Source of the DNA: Bacteroidota bacterium
GTDB lineage: Bacteria > Bacteroidota > Bacteroidia > Flavobacteriales > Flavobacteriaceae
Direction: 5' to 3'
Assembly: GCA_022601215.1 (NCBI GenBank)
Contig: JAHZIZ010000179.1
Location: 1 to 6,023 of the forward strand
DNA length: 6,023 nucleotides
Shown: piece by piece, positions 1 through 6,012 of the stretch
Layout: each line of letters starts with the position of its first letter
Position numbering within the stretch: the stretch's first letter is position 1
Notes under the pieces: model-generated
Database searches by the model: none
The model's input: the letters and a program-made list of their open reading frames with translations, nothing else
What the model was told of the DNA's origin: nothing
Made by a program: the position numbers and the translations under genes

Positions 1-92
1 ATGATTATTTGATGAAAAGCTGTTCGTTTATCTCCCAGTTAACCGATGGGAATTCCTTGCAAATCGTTAACAAAATCAATGGAAAAATGTAA
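1..92 (+). CDS. Partial reading frame, probable C-terminal tail of a dGTPase-like protein, opposite in orientation to dgt
   Basis: In the frame whose first full codon is at position 3, the sequence stays open from the window edge to a TAA stop at 90-92, giving 29 residues. The stretch SQLTDGNSL followed by NKINGKM resembles, from memory of the family, the last residues of flavobacterial dGTPases, where a Cys-aromatic-Ile/Val-Ser segment leads into LTDG and ends in a KI-G motif just before the stop. This is the very part missing from the dgt gene that runs towards it on the other strand and stops six bases away. It could be the displaced tail of that gene after an inversion, the end of a second tail-to-tail dgt copy, or an unrelated C-terminus. 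A 29-residue match is weak, and the bulk of the frame lies outside the window. Confidence 0.42.
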   Translation, partial: DYLMKSCSFISQLTDGNSLQIVNKINGKM

Positions 93-97
93 TATTT

Positions 98-1003
98 TCA
101 AGGGATAAGCGTATTTTGTAAAAATAAGATATTATATTTATCTTTATTTATCGTACCCTTAACTAGATTAATTAGGTATTCCAATGCGAACTCTTCTTCA
201 ATCAACCCTAAATTAATCCCATCCTCAAAATCGATAATGGTATAACAAATATCATCGGCCGCCTCCACCAAAAAGGTCAATGGATGTCTACTAAATCTAC
301 CCTCTCCTTGTGGAATGAGTCCCAATTCCTGAGCCACTTCAGCAAAAAAAGAAACCCCGTTTTGAAACACACCATACTTCTTATCGGCTATATGCGGAGT
401 TGGTTTTTTAGGCAAAGACTCTTTTGGGTACTTCGTAAAAGCGCCTAAGGTGGCATAACTTAATCGCAACCCACCTTCTACTCCATTCTTGGTCTCTGCA
501 AGAATTTTAAAACCATTTGCATTCCCTTCAAAATCTACAAGGTCTTGATACTCTTTGTCAGTTAACTGCGACTTAAAGCGCTTTCCATTTCCATTGAGGA
601 AATAATCGCCAATTGCTTTTTCACCGCTGTGCCCAAACGGTGGATTCCCAATATCATGCGCTAAGGCAGCAGCAGCGACAATTGCTCCAAAATCATTGAA
701 CTGATATCCATGCGTCTCCTTTAATTGAGGATGTCTTTCTAATAAGGCCTTTCCAACAGCTCTCCCTAAAGACCTCCCTACCACACTCACCTCTAAACTA
801 TGAGTCAATCTGGTATGCACAAAAGAAGTCTTTGACAAGGGAATGACTTGCGTTTTATCTTGCAAACTTCTAAAGGCAGAAGAAAAAATAACTCGATCAT
901 AATCTACTTCAAAACCGAGTCTAGTTTCATCTTGCTCTATGCGTAATCGCTTATTGGTATCTCCTTGCCGCTTGAGCGAAAGAAGTTGTTCCCATTGCAT
1001 CAT
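98..1003 (-). CDS. dgt: dGTP triphosphohydrolase (HD-domain dNTPase), C-terminally truncated
   Basis: The family hydrolyses dGTP (or dNTPs) to the deoxynucleoside and inorganic triphosphate in the cytoplasm, tuning dNTP pools. Counting from the ATG at 1003, the HD-domain metal ligands are all present: the HTRLTHSLE motif with H68, AHDIGNPPFGHSGE with H116-D117, and EAADDICYTIIDFEDGI with D250/D251. The opening (WEQLLSLKR, then DETRLGFEVDYDR) is typical of flavobacterial members. An in-frame TTG at 1027 gives eight more residues, but it lies inside a probable -7 promoter element; the tandem ATGs at 1003 and 1000 fit the family start, and 1000 is equally possible. Family members of this type usually have about 440-450 residues. 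Here similarity ends near residue 291 (NKDKYN), followed by about ten unrelated residues and a stop, so roughly 140-150 C-terminal residues are missing. The enzyme call is firm; whether the product works is doubtful, and this may be a pseudogene or chimeric junction. Confidence 0.88.
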   Translation of the reverse strand: MMQWEQLLSLKRQGDTNKRLRIEQDETRLGFEVDYDRVIFSSAFRSLQDKTQVIPLSKTSFVHTRLTHSLEVSVVGRSLGRAVGKALLERHPQLKETHGYQFNDFGAIVAAAALAHDIGNPPFGHSGEKAIGDYFLNGNGKRFKSQLTDKEYQDLVDFEGNANGFKILAETKNGVEGGLRLSYATLGAFTKYPKESLPKKPTPHIADKKYGVFQNGVSFFAEVAQELGLIPQGEGRFSRHPLTFLVEAADDICYTIIDFEDGINLGLIEEEFALEYLINLVKGTINKDKYNILFLQNTLIP

Positions 1004-1023
1004 AGTGTCAAATTTATTGTATG

Positions 1024-1056
1024 GCAAGATACGAGTTTAGATAGCAAAATTTCCAA
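1024..1056 (-). promoter_or_regulatory. Probable dgt promoter (-33/-7, Bacteroidota type)
   Basis: Read on the minus strand, TTGG (plus-strand 1053-1056) is followed after 21 bases by TATCTTGC (1024-1031), an imperfect match to the Bacteroidota -7 consensus TAnnTTTG. Transcription would begin near 1018, leaving a leader of about 15 nt before the ATG at 1003. A perfect TAAATTTG (1009-1016) lies closer to the start but would give an almost leaderless transcript and has no good upstream partner. Either choice excludes the TTG at 1027 as the start codon. Confidence 0.33.
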
Positions 1057-1066
1057 TGTTAAGCCC

Positions 1067-1132
1067 TTAACAATTCCCTAACCTTGAAATGACATAAGGT
1101 TAATTTTCCAGTAACGTCATCTTTACACTTCT
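1067..1132 (+). promoter_or_regulatory. Six TTAAC-like half-sites at exact 11-bp spacing, probable activator binding array
   Basis: Half-sites begin at 1067 (TTAAC), 1078 (CTAAC), 1089 (ATGAC), 1100 (TTAAT), 1111 (GTAAC) and 1122 (TTTAC). Each keeps at least three of five bases of TTAAC, five of the six keep four or more, and every interval is 11 bp, one helical turn. The last unit ends five bases before a -7-like element. OmpR/PhoB-family response regulators are known to bind direct repeats with 11-bp period placed so that the last one replaces the -35 region, and this layout matches. I infer an activated promoter for the downstream receptor-lipoprotein operon. The regulator is not in the window, and chance periodicity in AT-rich DNA is not excluded. 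Confidence 0.45.
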
Positions 1133-1136
1133 GAAG

Positions 1137-1144
1137 TTTCTTTG
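1137..1144 (+). promoter_or_regulatory. -7-like promoter element of the receptor operon
   Basis: TTTCTTTG matches the Bacteroidota -7 consensus TAnnTTTG at all but the second base. Transcription would start around 1151, giving a leader of about 17 nt before the ATG at 1168. No TTTG-type -33 element sits at the right distance; that position is occupied by the 11-bp half-site array, as expected for an activator-dependent promoter. Confidence 0.35.
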
Positions 1145-1167
1145 CACCGAGAAATTTAAACAAACTA

Positions 1168-3954
1168 ATGAAAAATTTAATTTTACTATTACTACTAAGC
1201 TTTACCGCCGTATCCTTTGGACAAGATACCGGCTCTATCGTTGGAAGTCTTACCGACAAAGATTTTAACAACGAACCTCTGGCTTTTGCTAACGTTATTA
1301 TTAAAGGCACAAGCACCGGTACTACATCAGATTTTGACGGTCTCTACAGCCTAGAAGATGTAGCCGTTGGAACTTACACTATTCAATATAGTTTTGTTGG
1401 TTACGAAACTGTGGAAATCCCAAATGTAATTGTAGAAGCTAACAAAGCAACTACCCTAAATGTTCCTATGGGAGCCAGTGCAGCTCAACTTGAGCAAGTA
1501 GTCATAAAAACAACTACGAAAAGAGAAAGTGAAGTTGCCTTACTACTCGAACAGAAAAAAGCCACTACGATCAAACAAAGTATTGGTGCCGATGAGCTCG
1601 CTCGTAAAGGTGTAAGTGATGCCGCAGGAGCTGTGACTAAAATATCAGGAATCTCTCGCCAAGAAGGCGGAGGCAATGTATACGTTCGTGGATTAGGAGA
1701 TAGGTACCTCAACACAACTTACAACGGACTTTCTTTACCTTCTAATGATATTGAAAAGAAGAATATGGATTTAAATCTGTTTTCTTCAGATGTAATTCAA
1801 AATGTCGCAGTTAGTAAAGCATATGCCACAGACTTCTACGGAGATTTCGCCGCCGGAAATGTAAATATCACTGCCAAAGATTACGCAGGAAAAGGCTTCC
1901 TTGATATCAATCTAGGAACTGGATTCAATTCACGTTCTATTGGAGAGGATTTTGTAAAAAGTGAAGGAACTGGAAAATTTGGGTTCTACAATCGATATGA
2001 CAACAATCCTTTTGCCGTAATCCTATCGCACGGAGTAGACCCTGAAGATGCCGGGACACCTGTTCGTTTCACTGGAAGCTTTGCCGGTGGAACCTCTATC
2101 AGGTTTAAAGATGATTCTAAATTGAGTTTCTTCGGAACAGCCTCTTTCGACAATGACTTCGAATACCGAAATGGTCCCGCTGTAGATTTTACAACCATCG
2201 AGAAAAAACGATTTGACGCGACCGAGGAATACGAATATTCGACCACAACAACAGCTATGGCGAACATTATCTACAAATTAGATAGCGACCATAAACTAAG
2301 CTACAATTCCCTATTTATTAACAGCGCTAGTGACGAAGTAGGCTACTTTGGTGTAGATGGGCAAGGAACTAACCGTGATGCGATTCTGGATACCGACAGA
2401 GGTTTCTATCAAATGAATGTGCAGTTTGACCAAGACATGATTTATGTAAATCAGTTATTAGGTTCTCACAAACTAGACGAAAAGCTAGATTTTGATTGGG
2501 GAGTAGGTTACAACGTGGTTGACTCGAGACAACCGGACAGAAAGCGTATTAGTTTAGAGCGCTTTGATTTGGCCCTAGATAACGACCCAAATACCAATCC
2601 GTCTTTCTTTAATAACATTCCTTTCGATAACCAACGTTATTTCCAAGACATTAAGGATAAGGAAATCAACGGTCGCATGAACATGGGGATTATGGCTTCA
2701 GAAAACTTAAAAATAAACGTTGGGTACAACGGAAGAACTAAGGAGCGTGATTTTGAAAATATTCGCTACGGATATGATTTTATCGAACCGAACACTCCTG
2801 CAACAGACGTAAACAACTTTGATTCGATCTTTGCTTTCGAAAACTTAGGAACTGTTTACGACACATTTGTTTTTAACCCCCTAGATCCGGCTAACGGACT
2901 TGGGAGTAAAAACTTACCTGGAAATCCTGAGAACACGTATAAAGGAACTTTAGGCGTGCATGCAGGCTACGTAAATGCCGAAATCAAACTAGACAGCACT
3001 TGGACAGTGGTTCCTGGAGTACGTCTTGAGAATTTACAACAGGAGATTGTGTATGACGTAATTAACTTATTACCTACAGATCCTGGATTTAGAGAAGCAA
3101 ACGAAACCTATGTATTACCAAGTTTAAATGTTAAGTATAGCTTGACAGACGACCAAAACTTACGATTCTCATTCAGTAAGACAGTTTCCTTTCCAGAATT
3201 TAAGGAGGTAACACCTTTCGTATACGAAGACGTAACCCAACGTGTAGGTGGTAATCCAGACTTATTAAATGACCCTTCATTTTCTGAGATCTATAACATT
3301 GATCTTAAGTACGAGTGGTTCTTCGGAAAAAGTGAAATCTTTTCTGCAGCGGCATTTGCGAAGCAAATCAACAACCCCATCAACAAGGTAATTGCAAACG
3401 ACGCTACGGGAACACAACGTTTTTTCAGAACAGGAGACAAAGCCGAGGTATTAGGTGCAGAAGTTGAAGTAAGAAAGAACTTATTGTTTGACGACGATGA
3501 CAAGGCCGAATTATCTGTTGGTTTCAACGCTACTTATATGTACACCAAGCAGGACATGAAAAGTTCTCAAGGATTGTTTTCTACCACTTTTGAAGAAGGG
3601 CGAACTGAAGAACTTCAGGGTGCGTCACCTATATTGATCAACGCGGATGTGAGCTACTCACCAACCTTTGGAAATTACAAACCAACAGCCAACATGGTTT
3701 TCTCATATTTCAGTGATCGTATAGACGCTATCGGATCTGGACAGCTAGGGAACATTATTGAAAAGTCCGTTCCAACCTTAGATTTAATTTGGAAAAACAA
3801 AATAGGGGATCATTTTGAAGTAAATGCTAGCGCCAAAAATTTATTGGACCCCAGTATCGAAAGAATTCGTGAAACGGAATCTTTAGGTGACATCGCCTTA
3901 TCGAGTTACAAAAGAGGTATGAACCTCGCATTACAATTGAAATATAAATTTTAA
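1168..3954 (+). CDS. TonB-dependent outer-membrane receptor with N-terminal carboxypeptidase-regulatory-like domain
   Basis: This 928-residue protein is an outer-membrane active transporter driven by the TonB-ExbB-ExbD complex. A signal peptide occupies residues 1-18, with probable cleavage in SFG|QD. Residues about 20-102 form the CarboxypepD-regulatory-like beta-sandwich common in Bacteroidota receptors (GSIVGSLTD, ANVIIKGTSTGTTSDFDGLY, FVGYE). LEQVVIKTT at 108-116 resembles a TonB box. Residues about 125-240 are the plug, with the conserved VYVRGLGDRY segment at 171-180. The rest is a 22-strand-type barrel rich in alternating aromatic strands, ending in a terminal phenylalanine (LALQLKYKF) as expected for Bam recognition. 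The gene is intact and of normal length. A lipoprotein gene follows after 117 bases without a visible terminator, so the two are probably co-transcribed. The partner is not SusD-like, so a glycan-type SusC role is not supported. The substrate is unknown; control by the upstream 11-bp repeat array is inferred. Confidence 0.95.
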   Translation: MKNLILLLLLSFTAVSFGQDTGSIVGSLTDKDFNNEPLAFANVIIKGTSTGTTSDFDGLYSLEDVAVGTYTIQYSFVGYETVEIPNVIVEANKATTLNVPMGASAAQLEQVVIKTTTKRESEVALLLEQKKATTIKQSIGADELARKGVSDAAGAVTKISGISRQEGGGNVYVRGLGDRYLNTTYNGLSLPSNDIEKKNMDLNLFSSDVIQNVAVSKAYATDFYGDFAAGNVNITAKDYAGKGFLDINLGTGFNSRSIGEDFVKSEGTGKFGFYNRYDNNPFAVILSHGVDPEDAGTPVRFTGSFAGGTSIRFKDDSKLSFFGTASFDNDFEYRNGPAVDFTTIEKKRFDATEEYEYSTTTTAMANIIYKLDSDHKLSYNSLFINSASDEVGYFGVDGQGTNRDAILDTDRGFYQMNVQFDQDMIYVNQLLGSHKLDEKLDFDWGVGYNVVDSRQPDRKRISLERFDLALDNDPNTNPSFFNNIPFDNQRYFQDIKDKEINGRMNMGIMASENLKINVGYNGRTKERDFENIRYGYDFIEPNTPATDVNNFDSIFAFENLGTVYDTFVFNPLDPANGLGSKNLPGNPENTYKGTLGVHAGYVNAEIKLDSTWTVVPGVRLENLQQEIVYDVINLLPTDPGFREANETYVLPSLNVKYSLTDDQNLRFSFSKTVSFPEFKEVTPFVYEDVTQRVGGNPDLLNDPSFSEIYNIDLKYEWFFGKSEIFSAAAFAKQINNPINKVIANDATGTQRFFRTGDKAEVLGAEVEVRKNLLFDDDDKAELSVGFNATYMYTKQDMKSSQGLFSTTFEEGRTEELQGASPILINADVSYSPTFGNYKPTANMVFSYFSDRIDAIGSGQLGNIIEKSVPTLDLIWKNKIGDHFEVNASAKNLLDPSIERIRETESLGDIALSSYKRGMNLALQLKYKF

Positions 3955-4071
3955 ACACAAACTAATAATACTTTAAAACTATGAAATGAACTATAGCAAG
4001 GATTTAAGACCGAGCATTTAATAGTTATAGTGAATTACATATTACCTATTTATTAACCATAAAAGAGAAAT

Positions 4072-5259
4072 ATGAAAACAAGAATTTTATTAGCAAGTTT
4101 AGCCATCGCTGGATTTGTACTTACAGGATGTGAAAGTGATGATACTGCACCTATCGTAATTGAAAACGAACAAGGTGGTGGAGATGGCGGAGGAGGAGAA
4201 ACTCCAACAGACAATAACATTGGCGGAACGCAAACTTCTGACCTTACCTTAGCTATTGGTGAAGAATACAATCTCACCGAGGCCCTAATTATGACAGAAG
4301 GAACAACACTGACCATTCCTGCAGGAGTTGTTATAAAAGCAAATCCAGGAGCTGGAGTATATATTGCGATTGCTCAAGGAGCGACCATCAATGCCGAAGG
4401 AACTTCCTCAAACCCTATTGTGTTGACATCATCAATCGCTACTCCAAGTGCAGGAGATTGGGGAGGACTTATTGTATTAGGGAAAGCACCTATCAACTCA
4501 GTTGCCGGTGGTGATGCCACTTCTACTAGTGAAATTGGCGGACTTCCATATGGAGGAAGCAATGCCGCTGACAACTCAGGTACTATTAAATACTTACGTG
4601 TTGAGTATTCCGGAGGTGCAGCAGATGCTTCTTCAGAAAACAACGGTTTCTCTTTCTACGGAGTAGGAAATGGAACTACTGTTGAATACATCCAGGCGTT
4701 TGAAGGAAAAGACGACGGAATCGAATTCTTTGGAGGAACTGTAAATGCAAGTTACTTATCGGTAATTGGATCACAGGATGATTCAGTTGATTGGACAGAA
4801 GGATACACAGGAACTTTGACCAATGTATATGTAGAGCACCGGGTAGAGCATGATAAAGCTTTTGAGTGTGATGGATTTAATACAGACATTGGAAACAATG
4901 CCGATCCAATCTTCTGGTCAAAACCAACCGTAAACAATGTGACTATTGTGGGAAGAGGATCCGCAACTGGAAATGAAGCAATCAGATTAAGAGCTGGGAC
5001 GCAGGCTAACTTTACCAATTTGCTTATCACTGGTTACGAAGAAGGTTTCGATCTTGATGGAGATACTGGAGAGAGTCCAACAGGACAAGGAGTGCTAGAT
5101 GGAAATTTATTAGCGACCGACGTTACTTTTGAAGACGTTGTACTTAAAATGAAAAACGATACCGATTATACGTTCGGCGAAGGAGATTTTATCTCTGGAG
5201 ACGGAAGCGGAACTGGTAGCGATTACGACAGTTGGAATACGGGTTGGACTCGTAACTAA
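4072..5259 (+). CDS. Surface-type lipoprotein with predicted right-handed beta-helix domain
   Basis: The 395-residue product begins with a lipoprotein signal ending in the lipobox LTGC (lipidated Cys20). ESDD directly after the cysteine resembles the acidic export signal that sends Bacteroidota lipoproteins to the outer face of the outer membrane. A Gly-rich linker (residues 35-42) leads into a region of short hydrophobic strands separated by Gly/Asn turns, suggesting a parallel beta-helix. Conserved-looking blocks are GDWGGLIVLGKAPIN (128-142), KDDGIEFFGG (213-222), QDDSVDWTEG (235-244) and an acidic DLDGDTGES (327-335) that might bind Ca2+. Similar proteins recur beside TonB-dependent receptors in Flavobacteriia, sometimes under misleading automatic names; their function is not known to me. 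Placement after the receptor suggests a ligand-binding partner, although a polysaccharide-acting enzyme with this fold is not excluded. The ATG at 4072 follows a purine-rich AAAAGAGAAAT. A hairpin terminator lies 20 bases after the stop. Confidence 0.88.
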   Translation: MKTRILLASLAIAGFVLTGCESDDTAPIVIENEQGGGDGGGGETPTDNNIGGTQTSDLTLAIGEEYNLTEALIMTEGTTLTIPAGVVIKANPGAGVYIAIAQGATINAEGTSSNPIVLTSSIATPSAGDWGGLIVLGKAPINSVAGGDATSTSEIGGLPYGGSNAADNSGTIKYLRVEYSGGAADASSENNGFSFYGVGNGTTVEYIQAFEGKDDGIEFFGGTVNASYLSVIGSQDDSVDWTEGYTGTLTNVYVEHRVEHDKAFECDGFNTDIGNNADPIFWSKPTVNNVTIVGRGSATGNEAIRLRAGTQANFTNLLITGYEEGFDLDGDTGESPTGQGVLDGNLLATDVTFEDVVLKMKNDTDYTFGEGDFISGDGSGTGSDYDSWNTGWTRN

Positions 5260-5278
5260 CTTTAAATTTCTCGACATG

Positions 5279-5305
5279 AAAAGGGCTCCCATTAGGAGCC
5301 CTTTT
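5279..5305. terminator. Bidirectional intrinsic terminator between convergent genes
   Basis: GGGCTCC (5283-5289) and GGAGCCC (5295-5301) form a perfect 7-bp GC-rich stem around the loop CATTA. AAAA precedes the stem and TTTT follows it, so a U-tract is present on either strand. It closes the receptor-lipoprotein operon on the + strand (stop at 5259) and the MORN-repeat gene on the - strand (stop at 5325). Confidence 0.93.
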
Positions 5306-5324
5306 CTATTTTATGTTGCTGTAT

Positions 5325-5699
5325 TTAGTTGCTCACCACTCGGGTGTCTGTAACCTGCCACGTTTTAACAGCAGTTATGCTAGATTCTTCATAGCTCACT
5401 TCTTTGATAGTTTCTCCTTGATAAAACAACCAAGTCCCTACTTTTTCTCCATCTTTATAATTAGCTACAGCCGTTTTATTACCATGGGCATCATAACTAA
5501 TCCACTCTCCTTGTAGTTTGTTTTCTTTAGTATAAAACCCTGTTTGGGCTACGGCTCCATTATCATGATATAGTGTTGCTTCAACTAGATTACCATTTAA
5601 AACAAACTGGTCTTTCTTATGACACACTTTTTTACATTCTTGGGCAGCGGCAATATTTCCGATAAATAAAGCAACTAGGATCAGTACAAACTTTTTCAT
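5325..5699 (-). CDS. Small secreted MORN-repeat (YwqK-like) protein
   Basis: The 124-residue product has a clear signal peptide: a hydrophobic core at residues 4-16 and an AAA|QE cleavage site after residue 19. The mature part opens with a Cys pair (C22 and C26, CKKVC), which could form a disulfide, and then carries about three MORN_2-type repeats at roughly residues 43-102: LYHDNGAVAQTGFY, QGEWISYDAHGNK and VGTWLFYQGETIKE. Such YwqK-like repeats are common in secreted or envelope proteins of Bacteroidota; databases often label them toxin-antitoxin components, for which nothing here gives support. Export suggests a periplasmic or cell-envelope site. The start ATG at 5699 follows a purine-rich stretch (AAAGAGAAGAAA), and a perfect -7 element lies 28 bases upstream. 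The gene faces the receptor operon and shares its terminator. Biochemical role unknown; I see no sign that it acts with the receptor pair. Confidence 0.85.
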   Translation of the reverse strand: MKKFVLILVALFIGNIAAAQECKKVCHKKDQFVLNGNLVEATLYHDNGAVAQTGFYTKENKLQGEWISYDAHGNKTAVANYKDGEKVGTWLFYQGETIKEVSYEESSITAVKTWQVTDTRVVSN

Positions 5700-5726
5700 T
5701 TTCTTCTCTTTAATTCTTGATTATAC

Positions 5727-5734
5727 CAAAGTTA
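5727..5734 (-). promoter_or_regulatory. -7 promoter element of the MORN-repeat gene
   Basis: On the minus strand TAACTTTG is an exact match to the Bacteroidota -7 consensus TAnnTTTG. Transcription would start about 20 bases before the ATG at 5699. A clear TTTG -33 element is not present at normal spacing; the nearest TTG is only 12 bases upstream. Confidence 0.5.
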
Positions 5735-5764
5735 GTAATTTCATAACAATTAAGATAGCATTTG

Positions 5765-5800
5765 GTAACATTAAATTTACATTGCGATTGTATCTACTTG
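5765..5800 (+). promoter_or_regulatory. Second copy of the GTAAC-N6-TTTACA motif with a weak -7 downstream
   Basis: GTAAC (5765-5769) and TTTACA (5776-5781) repeat, with identical spacing and orientation, the last two half-sites found before the receptor gene (GTAAC at 1111, TTTACA at 1122). A further ATAAC lies 22 bp upstream at 5743, in phase with the 11-bp period. TCTACTTG (5793-5800) is a poor -7 candidate at roughly the same distance as in the receptor promoter. The orientation points along the + strand, away from the MORN gene, so it would serve a transcript heading to the terminator at 5985-6012. It could instead bind a regulator acting at a distance on the MORN promoter. Confidence 0.3.
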
Positions 5801-5806
5801 ATTTAT

Positions 5807-6012
5807 AGGTAATTAATTATAAATATTTAACATAGTTAAACGCGTCATTTTTATCATTCTTAATGATTTATTAATAATAAGATTACGAAAACGGTACATT
5901 CAAGTCGTTACTTTGATCCAACCTTTAGGTATATAAAACACGTAAAATCGTTTAGTTTTTGTCGACTAGATTTTTATGGTGTATGGGTCACCTTGGCCAG
6001 GTGACCCTTTTT
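5807..6012 (+). ncRNA. Candidate small RNA between a regulated promoter and an orphan terminator
   Basis: The 324 bases from 5700 to the window end hold no convincing protein gene: + strand frames here are only a few codons long. Yet the stretch has a candidate activator site (5765-5781), a weak -7 (5793-5800) and, at its end, a strong intrinsic terminator oriented for + strand transcription with no coding gene to terminate. The simplest reading is a non-coding transcript of up to about 205 nt; the 5' end is a guess from the -7 position. I do not recognise a known RNA family: there is no tmRNA, RNase P, SRP or tRNA signature. The alternative is a leader or attenuator of a gene beginning beyond 6023. 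Confidence 0.25.
5985..6012 (+). terminator. Orphan intrinsic terminator
   Basis: GGGTCACC (5985-5992) pairs perfectly with GGTGACCC (6000-6007); the adjoining T5993 and A5999 can extend the stem to 9 bp around a 5-nt loop. TTTTT follows at 6008-6012. There is no A-tract on the left, so it works for + strand transcription only. The nearest upstream + strand gene already has its own terminator 680 bases earlier. Confidence 0.8.

Noticed and set aside
93..131. A simple frameshift as the cause of the short dgt.
   Set aside because: I read all three minus-strand frames beyond 131. None continues with recognisable dGTPase C-terminal sequence and all meet stops before the window edge, so a single insertion or deletion does not restore the gene.
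1004..1027. TTG at 1027 as the dgt start codon.
   Set aside because: It adds eight residues not expected in the family and overlaps the probable -7 element; the ATG pair at 1003/1000 fits better.
3955..4071. Separate promoter or terminator between the receptor and lipoprotein genes, and the tiny ATG-AAA-TGA frame at 3981.
   Set aside because: No stable hairpin with a T-tract and no good TAnnTTTG element were found. Two TTAAC-like pentamers 11 bp apart (4042, 4053) are too few to claim an operator, and a two-codon frame is not a supportable gene.
1168..5259. Polysaccharide utilisation locus (SusC/SusD).
   Set aside because: The receptor resembles SusC in its N-terminal domain only as many Bacteroidota receptors do. 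The lipoprotein has no helical TPR-like SusD features and no glycoside hydrolase or lyase gene is recognisable nearby.
5313..5516. A 67-codon + strand frame opposite the MORN-repeat gene.
   Set aside because: It lies antisense to a well-supported gene with signal peptide and repeats, shows only low-complexity aromatic and hydrophobic content, and has no start-site signals.
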